This document shows, in pieces, positions 6,166 to 12,867 of a stretch of DNA of 15,502 nt; position 1 is the first letter of the stretch, and each line of letters begins with the position of its first letter. Source of the DNA: BRH-c25 sp964574195 (GTDB lineage Bacteria > Bacillota > Clostridia > Lutisporales > Lutisporaceae); the NCBI GenBank assembly GCA_964574195.1, contig CAZNMO010000110.1, positions 1 through 15,502 of the forward strand, in the 5' to 3' direction. The position numbers and the translations under genes were made by a program. The notes beneath the pieces were generated by a model. The model searched no databases. It was not told the DNA's origin and worked only from the letters and a program-made list of their open reading frames with translations.

Positions 6166-7425
6166 TTAACGGGGTGGTCCGCAAACACTGCAAGGGGTAT
6201 ATCCACTGCTTTTTGCATTCTTGAGGCTTATTGGTATCATGCTCTTGCTTAAATATCTGCATCCTGAATTATGGTATTTGGCTCCAGTCTTCGTAATATA
6301 AACAGTTACTTCTTTCTGTTCAGTTGTCGGCGGCGATTTATTAATTGTACCATTTCCAGGGAGAGTTGGTGGTTTGCATACACTGCAAGCAGTATAGCCT
6401 TGAGAAACAGCATCATTAATATCGATCTCAATTTTTGATTGACTTAGGTACCTGCACTCATCCGAATGATACTTACTTCCAGTTTTTGTGATATATACTT
6501 TATCACTAATATTCGTACCAGTACTTATTGTGCTTGTCGGAGGAGCATGCGGCTTTATTGATGATGCTTGCTTATCAATATTAACTGTATTTCCATCACT
6601 CTTAGCTATGATTGTTCCGACTTCATCTGTTCTATAGACTTGAATATTATTATCAATCAAGCTCTGAAGTGTTTCTGTAGTTGGATGCCCATATGTATTA
6701 CCTTGCCCTACAGAGATTATCGCATGTTTAGGGACTACAGCCTTTAAGAAAGCGTCTGATGTTGAGCTAGAGCTGCCATGGTGTCCAACCTTGAGTACGT
6801 CTGCTTTAATATCATAACCAGCCTTCAGAATTTCTGCCTCGGAAGCTGCTTCTGCATCTCCTGTAAAAAGGAATGAGCTTTTTTTATATGTAACCTTTAA
6901 TACTATAGAATAGTTATTCAGGTCCTCATATGTGGTATTGTTGGGTGCTAATATTGTCACATCCAAATCAGTATCTATTGTTAACTTGCTCCCTGGTACC
7001 GGAGTATTAATCTTAAGGCCCTTGTCCTTTATTGCCTGCAGCACATCCATGAATGTGACTGTGTTTGTTGTTACTTTGGGCATATATATACTATTCACAG
7101 GGAAATTCCTTATAATATCATCCATGCTACCGATGTGATCTTCATGGGGATGTGTTCCGAGCAAGACATCGATAGTACTTACTCCCTTTGATTTAAGATA
7201 TGTATTAATAGCCTGACTATCTTCATTGTTGCCAGCATCAATAAGCATATTCTTGCCATTTGGAGTTTGAATCAGTATTGAATCGGCTTGCCCAACATCT
7301 ATGTAATGAACTACCAAATTCTTAACAGTCTGCTGCCCGGTTGTGGGCTCCATCATTGCCCCAATATTAAAAAGCAAGCCAATTATTAATGTGATAACTA
7401 TTAGCACCCTAATTTTTTTATTCAT
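6166..7425 (-). CDS. Exported ComEC-like metallo-beta-lactamase-fold hydrolase with two Ada-like cysteine repeats
   Basis: A 419-residue protein with an N-terminal hydrophobic segment (about 6-24), a signal peptide or anchor. The metallo-beta-lactamase core has YIDVGQADSILI (41-52), LIDAGNN, the metal-binding HPHEDH (92-97), FTGD (187-190) and VGHHGSSSSTSD (213-224), all as in the C-terminal domain of ComEC, proposed to be an extracellular nuclease. After a Thr/Ser/Pro linker come two copies of about 44 residues (310-353 and 375-418): YITKTGxKYHxxxCRYLS...GYTxCSVCxPP. They resemble the Ada metal-binding domain and may bind zinc or DNA outside the cell. The ATG at 7425 is preceded by GAGGTGG. 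It forms an operon with DUF3006. Substrate unknown. Confidence 0.85.
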   Translation of the reverse strand: MNKKIRVLIVITLIIGLLFNIGAMMEPTTGQQTVKNLVVHYIDVGQADSILIQTPNGKNMLIDAGNNEDSQAINTYLKSKGVSTIDVLLGTHPHEDHIGSMDDIIRNFPVNSIYMPKVTTNTVTFMDVLQAIKDKGLKINTPVPGSKLTIDTDLDVTILAPNNTTYEDLNNYSIVLKVTYKKSSFLFTGDAEAASEAEILKAGYDIKADVLKVGHHGSSSSTSDAFLKAVVPKHAIISVGQGNTYGHPTTETLQSLIDNNIQVYRTDEVGTIIAKSDGNTVNIDKQASSIKPHAPPTSTISTGTNISDKVYITKTGSKYHSDECRYLSQSKIEIDINDAVSQGYTACSVCKPPTLPGNGTINKSPPTTEQKEVTVYITKTGAKYHNSGCRYLSKSMIPISLKNAKSSGYTPCSVCGPPR

Positions 7426-7513
7426 TTAATACCACCTCACTACCATTATAATACAGAATACTAAAAGATATATTGAAATAATCAGATGCTACAAAAACGG
7501 TTGTTGCTGCCAT

Positions 7514-7759
7514 CTATTTGTAATATCTCAATTCTTCTCTACACACCTTACATATATTTTTCCCTTTATGCAAACTTATCTCTCCAGCCTCAGCGCAGAA
7601 GATACAAGACGGCGCATATTTCTTAAGTATTATACTCTCACCTTCTATGAATATTTCTAGTGAATCATCGTGTTCAATATACTTTGTCCTTCTCAGTTCT
7701 ATAGGTATAACCACTCTCCCAAGTTCATCTACTCGTCTTACAATCCCAAGCGATTTCAT
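7514..7759 (-). CDS. AbrB-family transition-state regulator with C-terminal zinc-ribbon-like motif
   Basis: An 81-residue DNA-binding protein. Residues 1-47 (MKSLGIVRRVDELGRVVIPI through LEIFIEGESIILKKY) are a classic AbrB swapped-hairpin domain, very close to Bacillus AbrB and Abh. The tail has CIFC and CKVC separated by about 15 residues, a four-cysteine ribbon in place of the usual AbrB C-terminal domain. The ATG at 7759 is preceded by AGGAGGT at six bases; an upstream in-frame start at 7777 overlaps that site. A good promoter lies at 7797-7825. It is upstream of the hydrolase gene and may regulate it. It could be element-borne or host-derived. Confidence 0.9.
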   Translation of the reverse strand: MKSLGIVRRVDELGRVVIPIELRRTKYIEHDDSLEIFIEGESIILKKYAPSCIFCAEAGEISLHKGKNICKVCREELRYYK

Positions 7760-7796
7760 ACATTGACCTCCTAACACTTATTTCCATAACATATTA

Positions 7797-7825
7797 ATAT
7801 TACAGTTTTTAGGATATATTGTCAA
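7797..7825 (-). promoter_or_regulatory. Promoter of the AbrB-family gene
   Basis: A perfect TTGACA (7825-7820) and TAATAT (7802-7797) on the minus strand are separated by 17 bp, about 38 bp upstream of the start codon. The surrounding sequence is AT-rich, as usual for autoregulated abrB-type genes. Confidence 0.7.
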
Positions 7826-7845
7826 TTATTGTTATATGAAAGAAC

Positions 7846-7855
7846 NNNNNNNNNN
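7846..7855. other. Assembly gap (10 Ns)
   Basis: Ten ambiguous bases, probably a scaffold placeholder and not a measured distance. The left contig ends upstream of the AbrB gene; the right contig begins within the endolysin terminator hairpin. Genes may be missing here. Confidence 0.95.
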
Positions 7856-7873
7856 GGTAGCCCGAAGGCTACC
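7856..7873 (-). terminator. Terminator-like hairpin at the end of the lysis module
   Basis: On the minus strand GGTAGCC-TTCG-GGCTACC is a 7-bp stem closed by a stable UUCG tetraloop. It contains the endolysin stop codon. Any T run would lie in the adjoining gap, so terminator function is inferred. Such a hairpin could also explain the contig break. Confidence 0.55.
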
Positions 7874-8495
7874 CCCTGCTGTTGTATATCTTCTCTATAA
7901 GCGTCGGTAAATACTGCATGACTTCCAGATCACCAAGATTTCCATCGGCCTTTGCTGCTGCCACTGCTGTATTGATTGCTTTCTCCCATGCTGTGGGATC
8001 ACTTGCCACCTTCTTCAGAATATCTTTCCAATCCAAAACTCTCACCTCCCACCATGACGGCCGCCGGCCTTCCCGGAGCTGCGAATATGTCAAGCCCTCG
8101 GTATATTCATAGTGTGGCCTATCAACAATGCTTTTCCAATCAACTCCACAAACGGCTCCCAGCTTTCTGCCTTCCTCTGCAATAATCCTAAACGCATTCA
8201 ATATCGATGGATTTGATGTATCCCATGAAGGGTTGTCCTTGCCATTGTTTGGTATCGAATCAGGAACCATATCGTAAGCAAGGCCAAATCCATGAGCTCC
8301 GATCAATTTTGTATTAGTAACAATAGAGCCTGGTTTGGTTCTTCCCTGTGCATACAAACTCTCCTGATACTCTGCATCCCTAAGTGTAGAAGTTACTACT
8401 ACATCAATCCCACGCCTTTCGCATGCTGCTATATGCTTGTTGCAGTAATCCTGGACCACCGGATGAAGATCCTCAATTTTATGGCTGTTAATCAT
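7869..8495 (-). CDS. Phage endolysin, M15 family L,D/D,D-peptidase (VanY/CwlK-like)
   Basis: A 208-residue lytic enzyme that cleaves peptidoglycan stem or cross-link peptides at the end of the phage cycle. Zinc ligands of the M15 family are visible: GAHGFGLAYD gives His68 and Asp75, and DRPHYEY gives His128. The N-terminal TSTLRDAEYQESLYAQGRT is the usual substrate-side segment. The C-terminal 60 residues (DWKDILKKV through LPTLIEKIYNSRG) are helical and may target the cell wall. There is no signal peptide, consistent with holin-dependent release. The ribosome site (GGCGGTGA) is modest. It lies 13 bp after the preceding membrane-protein gene, at the end of the late operon. Confidence 0.88.
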   Translation of the reverse strand: MINSHKIEDLHPVVQDYCNKHIAACERRGIDVVVTSTLRDAEYQESLYAQGRTKPGSIVTNTKLIGAHGFGLAYDMVPDSIPNNGKDNPSWDTSNPSILNAFRIIAEEGRKLGAVCGVDWKSIVDRPHYEYTEGLTYSQLREGRRPSWWEVRVLDWKDILKKVASDPTAWEKAINTAVAAAKADGNLGDLEVMQYLPTLIEKIYNSRG

Positions 8496-8508
8496 CTGAG
8501 GTCACCGC

Positions 8509-8838
8509 CTATAGCCTGTATGACTCATCGAGGACCCCATTATCCATATAATCCCCCAGCTTGTTATACAGCCACTTCACTATCTTTCGGATATTATCCT
8601 CGCCTAGGAATAATCTCCAGGCCAAAGGTAGCTTCTCCAGCATGAGCTTGACCACATACTCCTCCTGCTGAGCCCCATTCTTCAGGATCTGATCTTTAGC
8701 ATACCTCTTTGCCTGAGCAATACTGGCATAGATCATTTTTCTTCCCTTCTCACGCTCCATTAGGAAGTATAGAACTGCTGAAACTCCCAACATAATAATG
8801 AATCTCCACTCCAAGAGAATTGATATAATGTTTTTCAT
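8509..8838 (-). CDS. Small membrane protein of the lysis module, holin-like
   Basis: A 109-residue protein with one clear N-terminal membrane segment (about residues 5-27, WRFIIMLGVSAVLYFLM) followed by a charged amphipathic region with QAKRYAKDQILKNGAQQEEYVVKLMLEKLP. One membrane span followed by a helical charged tail, placed directly upstream of the endolysin, fits phage holins of the LL-H-like type, or a holin accessory protein. The family was not firmly recognised. GTGAGGATG precedes the ATG, and it is 9 bp after the preceding gene. Confidence 0.6.
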   Translation of the reverse strand: MKNIISILLEWRFIIMLGVSAVLYFLMEREKGRKMIYASIAQAKRYAKDQILKNGAQQEEYVVKLMLEKLPLAWRLFLGEDNIRKIVKWLYNKLGDYMDNGVLDESYRL

Positions 8839-8847
8839 GTTTCATCC

Positions 8848-9159
8848 TCACTTTCTTATTTCCGATGGCAAGTCTTTTAATCTCTCTACAAGCTCAGTAA
8901 CCGTGCCATTGCCACCTAAAGCATGATACTGAGTGTATAATGCTGTGATGTTTTCTAAGGCATATATGGGGCAGAACTCTTTCTCCTGATAATGATTGTA
9001 GCTTTGGATGATTCTATCTCGCAGCAGGGCCTGTATGCCCAGCTTTATAGCATCCTGTTCTCTTACTTTGCAGGCTATTCTCCTGTAGGCTATAGTTAGC
9101 CCTAAGCTTATCAACCCGAATAATGCCTCAACCCAATATCTAAATACCCATTCTGGCAT
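8848..9159 (-). CDS. Small phage membrane protein, holin-like
   Basis: A 103-residue protein from the ATG at 9159. One membrane segment lies near the start (about 8-27, YWVEALFGLISLGLTIAYRR). It is followed by a soluble helical part, EQDAIKLGIQALLRDRIIQS with NHYQEKEFCPIYALENI and YHALGGNGTV. Proteins with this IKxGxQALLRDRxI and ALGGNG pattern are common next to lysis genes in clostridial phages and are usually called holins or phage proteins. The start was chosen because the segment before it overlaps a terminator-like hairpin. Upstream GTG (9195) and TTG codons remain possible. Confidence 0.65.
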   Translation of the reverse strand: MPEWVFRYWVEALFGLISLGLTIAYRRIACKVREQDAIKLGIQALLRDRIIQSYNHYQEKEFCPIYALENITALYTQYHALGGNGTVTELVERLKDLPSEIRK

Positions 9160-9181
9160 CACCTCACCCGCCCTTTCTGTC

Positions 9182-9208
9182 AAATAAAATAGCACCTTCT
9201 TAGGTGCT
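9182..9208 (-). terminator. Terminator or attenuator ahead of the lysis genes
   Basis: On the minus strand the stem AGCACCT / AGGTGCT (7 bp, loop AAGA) is followed by ATTTTATTT. It sits just upstream of the holin-like gene and downstream of the tail genes. It could separate tail and lysis transcription, or act as an attenuator. Confidence 0.55.
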
Positions 9209-9256
9209 GATGTGCCATATAAGTGTCCTTCAAATTAATACACGCTCCACCAAATA

Positions 9257-9265
9257 TGGTATAAT
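9257..9265 (+). promoter_or_regulatory. Extended -10 promoter for the plus-strand winged-helix gene
   Basis: TGG-TATAAT is a perfect -10 with an extended TGn element, 28 bp before the ATG at 9293. No strong -35 is visible, as is common with extended -10 promoters. This is the only plus-strand unit inside the late region. Confidence 0.65.
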
Positions 9266-9292
9266 TTTCATCATAGAAAGGAGGTGTACTTT

Positions 9293-9559
9293 ATGAGCGA
9301 ATTCAAAATCATCTTAACAGCCCAGATTATTCTAGAAAACCTTTACAACTATGCTCAAGAAACTGAATCTTTTGATTTTGTCATAACTCAAAATGACTTA
9401 ATCTCAGGTATTTCCAAGATAAGTAATGGTCAAATATCATTATGCCTGCAGTATTTAAATCGAAGTAAACTAATTAACTCTCAACTAATGAAAGACGATA
9501 TAAGAAGGATTGAATTATCATCGAGAGCAATTGAAGTTATCGAGAACAACCATTTGTAG
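9293..9559 (+). CDS. Small winged-helix-like protein, opposite strand to the late operon
   Basis: An 88-residue protein. The ATG at 9293 has a near-ideal AGAAAGGAGG eight bases upstream; an in-frame GTG at 9284 overlaps that site and is rejected. Residues 27-60 (FVITQNDLISGISKISNGQISLCLQYLNRS) read as a helix-turn-helix with a following strand, like small winged-helix regulators that end in a short RRIELSSRAIEVI segment. No named family was recognised. It has its own promoter, overlaps the end of the next minus-strand gene tail-to-tail by 23 bp, and interrupts the late module. Its position suggests a gene expressed in the lysogen (a moron) or a regulator of the lysis genes; both are inference. 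Confidence 0.75.
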   Translation: MSEFKIILTAQIILENLYNYAQETESFDFVITQNDLISGISKISNGQISLCLQYLNRSKLINSQLMKDDIRRIELSSRAIEVIENNHL

Positions 9560-9710
9560 GCAACTTTGTGTCAGCTATTATTTGAACTTTTGTCGGCTTA
9601 ATTGTATGCATAATCTCCGAATCTACCTTGACTGCTACTACACCCTCAAGGTATTGGTTATTGTACTTTACTATTAAGCCCTCATCCTTTTTATACTCGA
9701 TTTCATACAT
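9537..9710 (-). CDS. Small phage protein of unknown function (57 aa)
   Basis: An ATG at 9710 with GAGGTGAT nine bases upstream opens a 57-residue frame, MYEIEYKKDEGLIVKYNNQY then LEGVVAVKVDSEIMHTI, ending in KVQIIADTKLPTNGCSR. The composition is beta-strand-like with no membrane segment. Its support is the strong ribosome site and its place among compact same-strand phage genes between XkdX and the lysis genes. The last 23 bp overlap the end of the plus-strand winged-helix gene. Function not recognised. Confidence 0.6.
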   Translation of the reverse strand: MYEIEYKKDEGLIVKYNNQYLEGVVAVKVDSEIMHTIKPTKVQIIADTKLPTNGCSR

Positions 9711-9777
9711 TTTGTTTTATCACCTCATTTTTTTCTTTCCTCAGTACTATCAAGTGTTACATCGCATAAGTGTACAA

Positions 9778-9912
9778 TTATGTAGGAATCTGTGGAGTAA
9801 CGACGATCATATCTGCTTCTTCCTGAGTGATGTAGCCTTTTGTAATATAGGACTGCACCTTGGCAGCATCGATCTTCCTCATTACCCACATGTTCAGTAT
9901 AAAGTTGTACAT
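9778..9912 (-). CDS. xkdX: XkdX family small phage protein
   Basis: A 44-residue protein: MYNFILNMWVMRKIDAAKVQ, then SYITKGYITQEEADMI, ending in TPQIPT. The WxxRKIDAAKVQSYITKGYITQEEAD core is the typical XkdX pattern of PBSX-like phages; its function is unknown. The ATG at 9912 has AAAAGGAGGAA upstream at nine bases; another ATG closer to the site is out of frame. It lies 14 bp after the XkdW-like gene, the same order as in PBSX (xkdW-xkdX). Confidence 0.85.
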   Translation of the reverse strand: MYNFILNMWVMRKIDAAKVQSYITKGYITQEEADMIVVTPQIPT

Positions 9913-9926
9913 TTCATTTCCTCCTT

Positions 9927-10280
9927 TTATATAATTATTAAAAGAGCTTCTTCAATAGCTGCAAGCCTTTCCTCTGTTGTCGGAGCATTAATGGCAGGTT
10001 GTATTTGCTTGACGGCGTAGTTTACAACTATACTGTCTGTGTTTATGGTATATCCTGCATGCTCCAGGTATTCGGCTTCCGGATCATATTCAGGTGGGTT
10101 ATCCTCTAGAGGTAGCCAGCCTTCCTTCTGTAGCGTTGGTTCTTCGGGATTCTCCGACATATACGGCAGCTTGTCGTATCCCGATACACTACGGCCTTCG
10201 AAGCCTGCCAGGGTCAGTACGCCCGTGGTCGGTAGGCCCAGCTGTGTTACTTGTCCGTCTTTTACTCTTGCATAATTCAT
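9927..10280 (-). CDS. XkdW-like phage tail-region protein
   Basis: A 117-residue protein. The N-terminal half MNYARVKDGQVTQLGLPTTG, the middle SVSGYDKLPYMSEN and EGWLPLEDNPPEYDPEAEYL, then YTINTDSIVVNYAVKQI, match the general pattern of XkdW-type proteins located after the tail fibre: a repeated beta motif around a GW-PL-D-PP-YDP core. It may help fibre assembly, but the function is unproven. The C-terminal end (TTEERLAAIEEALLIII) is a short helix, also usual in these proteins. AAGGAGG precedes the ATG. It is 11 bp downstream of the LamG gene. Confidence 0.7.
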   Translation of the reverse strand: MNYARVKDGQVTQLGLPTTGVLTLAGFEGRSVSGYDKLPYMSENPEEPTLQKEGWLPLEDNPPEYDPEAEYLEHAGYTINTDSIVVNYAVKQIQPAINAPTTEERLAAIEEALLIII

Positions 10281-10291
10281 ACTAAACCTCC

Positions 10292-10963
10292 TTATAGAGT
10301 ATATTCTGTCATGGGCGGTGTGAAATCAGTAAGCCACATTGCTTTCCCTTTGACAAATCTAAATTCGTCCAAATAAAGGACAATCGTTCCGTTATATTCA
10401 TCGTTTATTCTCCCCAACCTAAACGCTGAAGTTTCTACATTTATGGTCAGCCCTGTCATATCTATTTGCGCCTGTACTACCCCGTCTTTATATAATTTAA
10501 TGATATTATCGGGTGTTCTTACTATAGCAAAATGTGTCCAAGTTGAACCAGCATATGCGTTACTCACCAGCTGATACATGGTTGTACCGCAGTAGATTCG
10601 GACATTTAATTTAGCACTAGAAAGAAACATTTGCAATACAGGTGTACTTAAACTGTTTGATTGTTGCCCACCAACTAATCCCATTCCGCTAATGCCAGCA
10701 AAAATCCAAAAGTCCATGGTGAAAGGCTTATTCCAATCAAAATCTGTAACGTCATAGGTCGTTATAAAATTCGAGGAGTTGAAGAGAGCTGCCGCAGCTC
10801 CGAATTTTATCCGCGTTGTGCTAATAGGTGTCCCTGCTACGTACCATACTTTCCCTGTATCATCACCCACAATATTGCTTCCGTTGGTTCCATTAAAGTG
10901 CAATAAACTAATAACTTTCCCCGACGACTTTCGAGCGGTCATCCTCATTCTATCAGCTAACAT
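10292..10963 (-). CDS. LamG / concanavalin-A-like domain phage protein, probable receptor-binding tail component
   Basis: A 223-residue protein almost entirely one laminin-G-3-like jelly-roll domain: VISLLHFNGTNGSNIVGDDTG near the start, FTMDFWIF in the middle, then STWTHFAIVRTPDNIIKLYKDG, FRLGRINDEYNGTIVLYLDEFRF and a final FTPPMTEYTL. The DEFR and FTPP endings are typical of LamG domains in phage tail proteins that bind carbohydrate. There is no signal peptide. It lies between the repeat-rich tail fibre and the XkdW-like protein, so a role in host recognition at the fibre tip is likely. GGTGG before the ATG is an adequate ribosome site. Confidence 0.8.
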   Translation of the reverse strand: MLADRMRMTARKSSGKVISLLHFNGTNGSNIVGDDTGKVWYVAGTPISTTRIKFGAAAALFNSSNFITTYDVTDFDWNKPFTMDFWIFAGISGMGLVGGQQSNSLSTPVLQMFLSSAKLNVRIYCGTTMYQLVSNAYAGSTWTHFAIVRTPDNIIKLYKDGVVQAQIDMTGLTINVETSAFRLGRINDEYNGTIVLYLDEFRFVKGKAMWLTDFTPPMTEYTL

Positions 10964-10975
10964 ATTCCCACCACC

Positions 10976-12286
10976 CTACGCAGAGAATGGGCCAATGCAA
11001 GCTGCCCTATATGCCGTTCCACCGTTTAACGACGTCAATACAACGCCGTATGTCTTATTAGGTTCGGACATATCGGGTATTTCGTCGCCAGGCCATTTTA
11101 CACCAGCGCCGAAAGTCTTAGCGTATACTGTCGCCCCATTGGTTATCCATATTGTCACGGAGCCGCCTATGCCATTCGCGGGTGCATTTGTAAGGCCTAT
11201 TGTTATTGCCCCTGTCGGTGTCACAGCGAATACGTTACCAGTTGTAATATCAAAAGTACATGTACCAGTTGTGGCGGGCGTTATGCCCACAGATTCCGCG
11301 TAGTCTTCAAGGCGCGCTCTAGTCAATTTCTGGTCTGACATGTTTAAAGTGCCTGCCATTGTGCCACCGGTGGTCAGTAAACAACTCAACAAAGTTCTCA
11401 CTTCGGCCAGGGTCTTTTTCCCCCATGTGCCTGCAGCTGTTGCTACTAAAAAATCATTTGCTGCTGTTGCAAGGCTCTTGTCTATTTTCCCGGCTAGAGC
11501 GTTTGTCATGGTAGTCGCAAAATTCGGATCATCGCCAAGTGCTGCAGCTAATTCATTTAATGTGTCCAATGCTCCGGGTGCTGCTGCAACCAACGCGTCT
11601 AAAGCAGCCTTTAGGCCTGCCGCTGTTATCGCTCTTGTTGTATCCGTGCCTGCGGTCGCTTCAGCGATCGTCGCCATCTCCACTATGCCAGCCTTTGTTT
11701 CTGTGGCTGCATCGATGCTTAAAAGTGTCTTAATTTCAGCCAAAGATTTTTTCACTGCAGAACCAGCTCCTGCTCCGATTATGAAATCATTCGCGGCGGT
11801 AAAAAGAGCAAGTGCTAATTTCTTATCTAATTCCACTTTTGCCCCTGCAGGTGTTACGGCCTTGCTGCTATCTATGCCCGCAGTTACTTCTGCATTAGTA
11901 GCAAGTTGTATATGCCCTTTTGTTGCTGTAGATGCATTGACTCCAGCGTGTGTATCTACCTTAGCCTGCGCTCCTGCCGGTGTCTCATGCCCGCCGTGAG
12001 GAGCTACAGCATCAATATGTGTCTTAGCAGCAGACAATGAAATATCCGGTATTATCCTCCAGCTGCTCTTGCCGGTAATGGCTTTAACCATGTTCCCAAG
12101 CCAAGAGAGCAGTATCTTGATTGATAAGCCCGTATTTCCTGTGGGAACCAGCGAATCATCTATTGTCATATCCCCTATGGCAGAATCGATTTTTTCATTG
12201 TCACTAGCAAAATCTTCTCTCTTTGGATATTCATTGCCCTGCCACTGGTTTAGTCCAAGGTCTGGTGTTTTATTTAAACTCGGCAT
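10976..12286 (-). CDS. Repeat-rich tail fibre protein
   Basis: A 436-residue fibre. The N-terminus (TPDLGLNQWQGNEYPKREDF with ASDNEKIDSAIG) is the usual baseplate-attachment end found after DUF2313 proteins. The shaft has degenerate repeats: HIQLATNAEVTAGIDSSKAV and GIVEMATIAEATAGTDTTRA; also TAANDFIIGAGAGSAVKKSL and TAANDFLVATAAGTWGKKTL, each leading into a TLLS segment. The stretch ALDTLNELAAALGDDPNFAT is a widespread fibre motif. The C-terminal 100 residues (from about FDITTGNVFAVTPTGAITIG) form a beta-rich tip. It is Ala/Thr-rich, and its codons are more GC-rich than those of its neighbours, suggesting domain exchange. The start follows GAGAGGTGAT. Confidence 0.85.
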   Translation of the reverse strand: MPSLNKTPDLGLNQWQGNEYPKREDFASDNEKIDSAIGDMTIDDSLVPTGNTGLSIKILLSWLGNMVKAITGKSSWRIIPDISLSAAKTHIDAVAPHGGHETPAGAQAKVDTHAGVNASTATKGHIQLATNAEVTAGIDSSKAVTPAGAKVELDKKLALALFTAANDFIIGAGAGSAVKKSLAEIKTLLSIDAATETKAGIVEMATIAEATAGTDTTRAITAAGLKAALDALVAAAPGALDTLNELAAALGDDPNFATTMTNALAGKIDKSLATAANDFLVATAAGTWGKKTLAEVRTLLSCLLTTGGTMAGTLNMSDQKLTRARLEDYAESVGITPATTGTCTFDITTGNVFAVTPTGAITIGLTNAPANGIGGSVTIWITNGATVYAKTFGAGVKWPGDEIPDMSEPNKTYGVVLTSLNGGTAYRAACIGPFSA

Positions 12287-12287
12287 A

Positions 12288-12857
12288 TTATATCACCTCT
12301 CTGTATGCTTCAAATTCATCCCAGGTAAGGTTAAGCGCATCCCACTGGTTCCAAGTCTTGTTGTAAGAATCGTGTTCGCTCCATGTCATGTAAGTAAATA
12401 TGAACTCAAAGGCTAAGTGCCCCGGCTTAAGCTTTTCAACAATAGCCTGCAGATCTGTAATATTGGACGGTATCCCTCGAGCATCAATGAATTTTATCTG
12501 GAACCTATACTGCGAAAAAAGTTCTATTATTTCCACTTCATATCCATACGCCTGTATTGCAAGTTTCAGTAGCTCAGGCCTTATCCCCTGGCTACCTATT
12601 TCTTTAGCCATCACATTTGTCTTGCGCTCTTCAAGACTTGTATTAATTGGGCTTATTTTGTATTGCTGCTCATACCAGCTGATTCCCTCTTCTGAGGCAG
12701 TTTGTACAAATGCCTGTTCCAGTAAATAACCATTCGAGGCTTCTACTGCGTCAAGCTGGTTTGAGTGCATCTTTATGTCAGCGTTGTGAAGTTCTGCATC
12801 TTCGTTATATAGCCGCAAAGGTTCTAACTGGTCTTTTATAATATCGTAGTTATTCAT
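12288..12857 (-). CDS. Baseplate/tail protein, DUF2313 (YmfQ, Mu gp48, XkdU-like)
   Basis: A 189-residue protein from the ATG at 12857 (AGGTGA six bases upstream; the GTG at 12866 overlaps it). Features of DUF2313: an N-terminal helix segment YDIIKDQLEPLRLYNEDAEL, then LLEQAFVQTASEEGISWYEQ with a KTNVMAKEIGSQGIRPELL stretch, and a C-terminal beta part. In Mu and PBSX it follows gp47 (baseplate J) and joins the baseplate wedge to the fibre. Here it lies directly between the baseplate J gene and the tail fibre, one base before the fibre start. Confidence 0.85.
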   Translation of the reverse strand: MNNYDIIKDQLEPLRLYNEDAELHNADIKMHSNQLDAVEASNGYLLEQAFVQTASEEGISWYEQQYKISPINTSLEERKTNVMAKEIGSQGIRPELLKLAIQAYGYEVEIIELFSQYRFQIKFIDARGIPSNITDLQAIVEKLKPGHLAFEFIFTYMTWSEHDSYNKTWNQWDALNLTWDEFEAYREVI

Positions 12858-12867
12858 TACATTCACC

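Noticed and set aside
7426..7513. Separate promoter for the ComEC-like gene
   Set aside because: A TATAAT is present on the minus strand at 7450-7445, but no acceptable -35 or extended element was found. The gene may be read from the AbrB promoter, so no feature was called.
10779..11999. Plus-strand frames opposite the LamG and tail fibre genes
   Set aside because: These mirror the Ala/Thr-rich repeat codons of the fibre on the other strand. They lack ribosome sites and run against the packed late operon.
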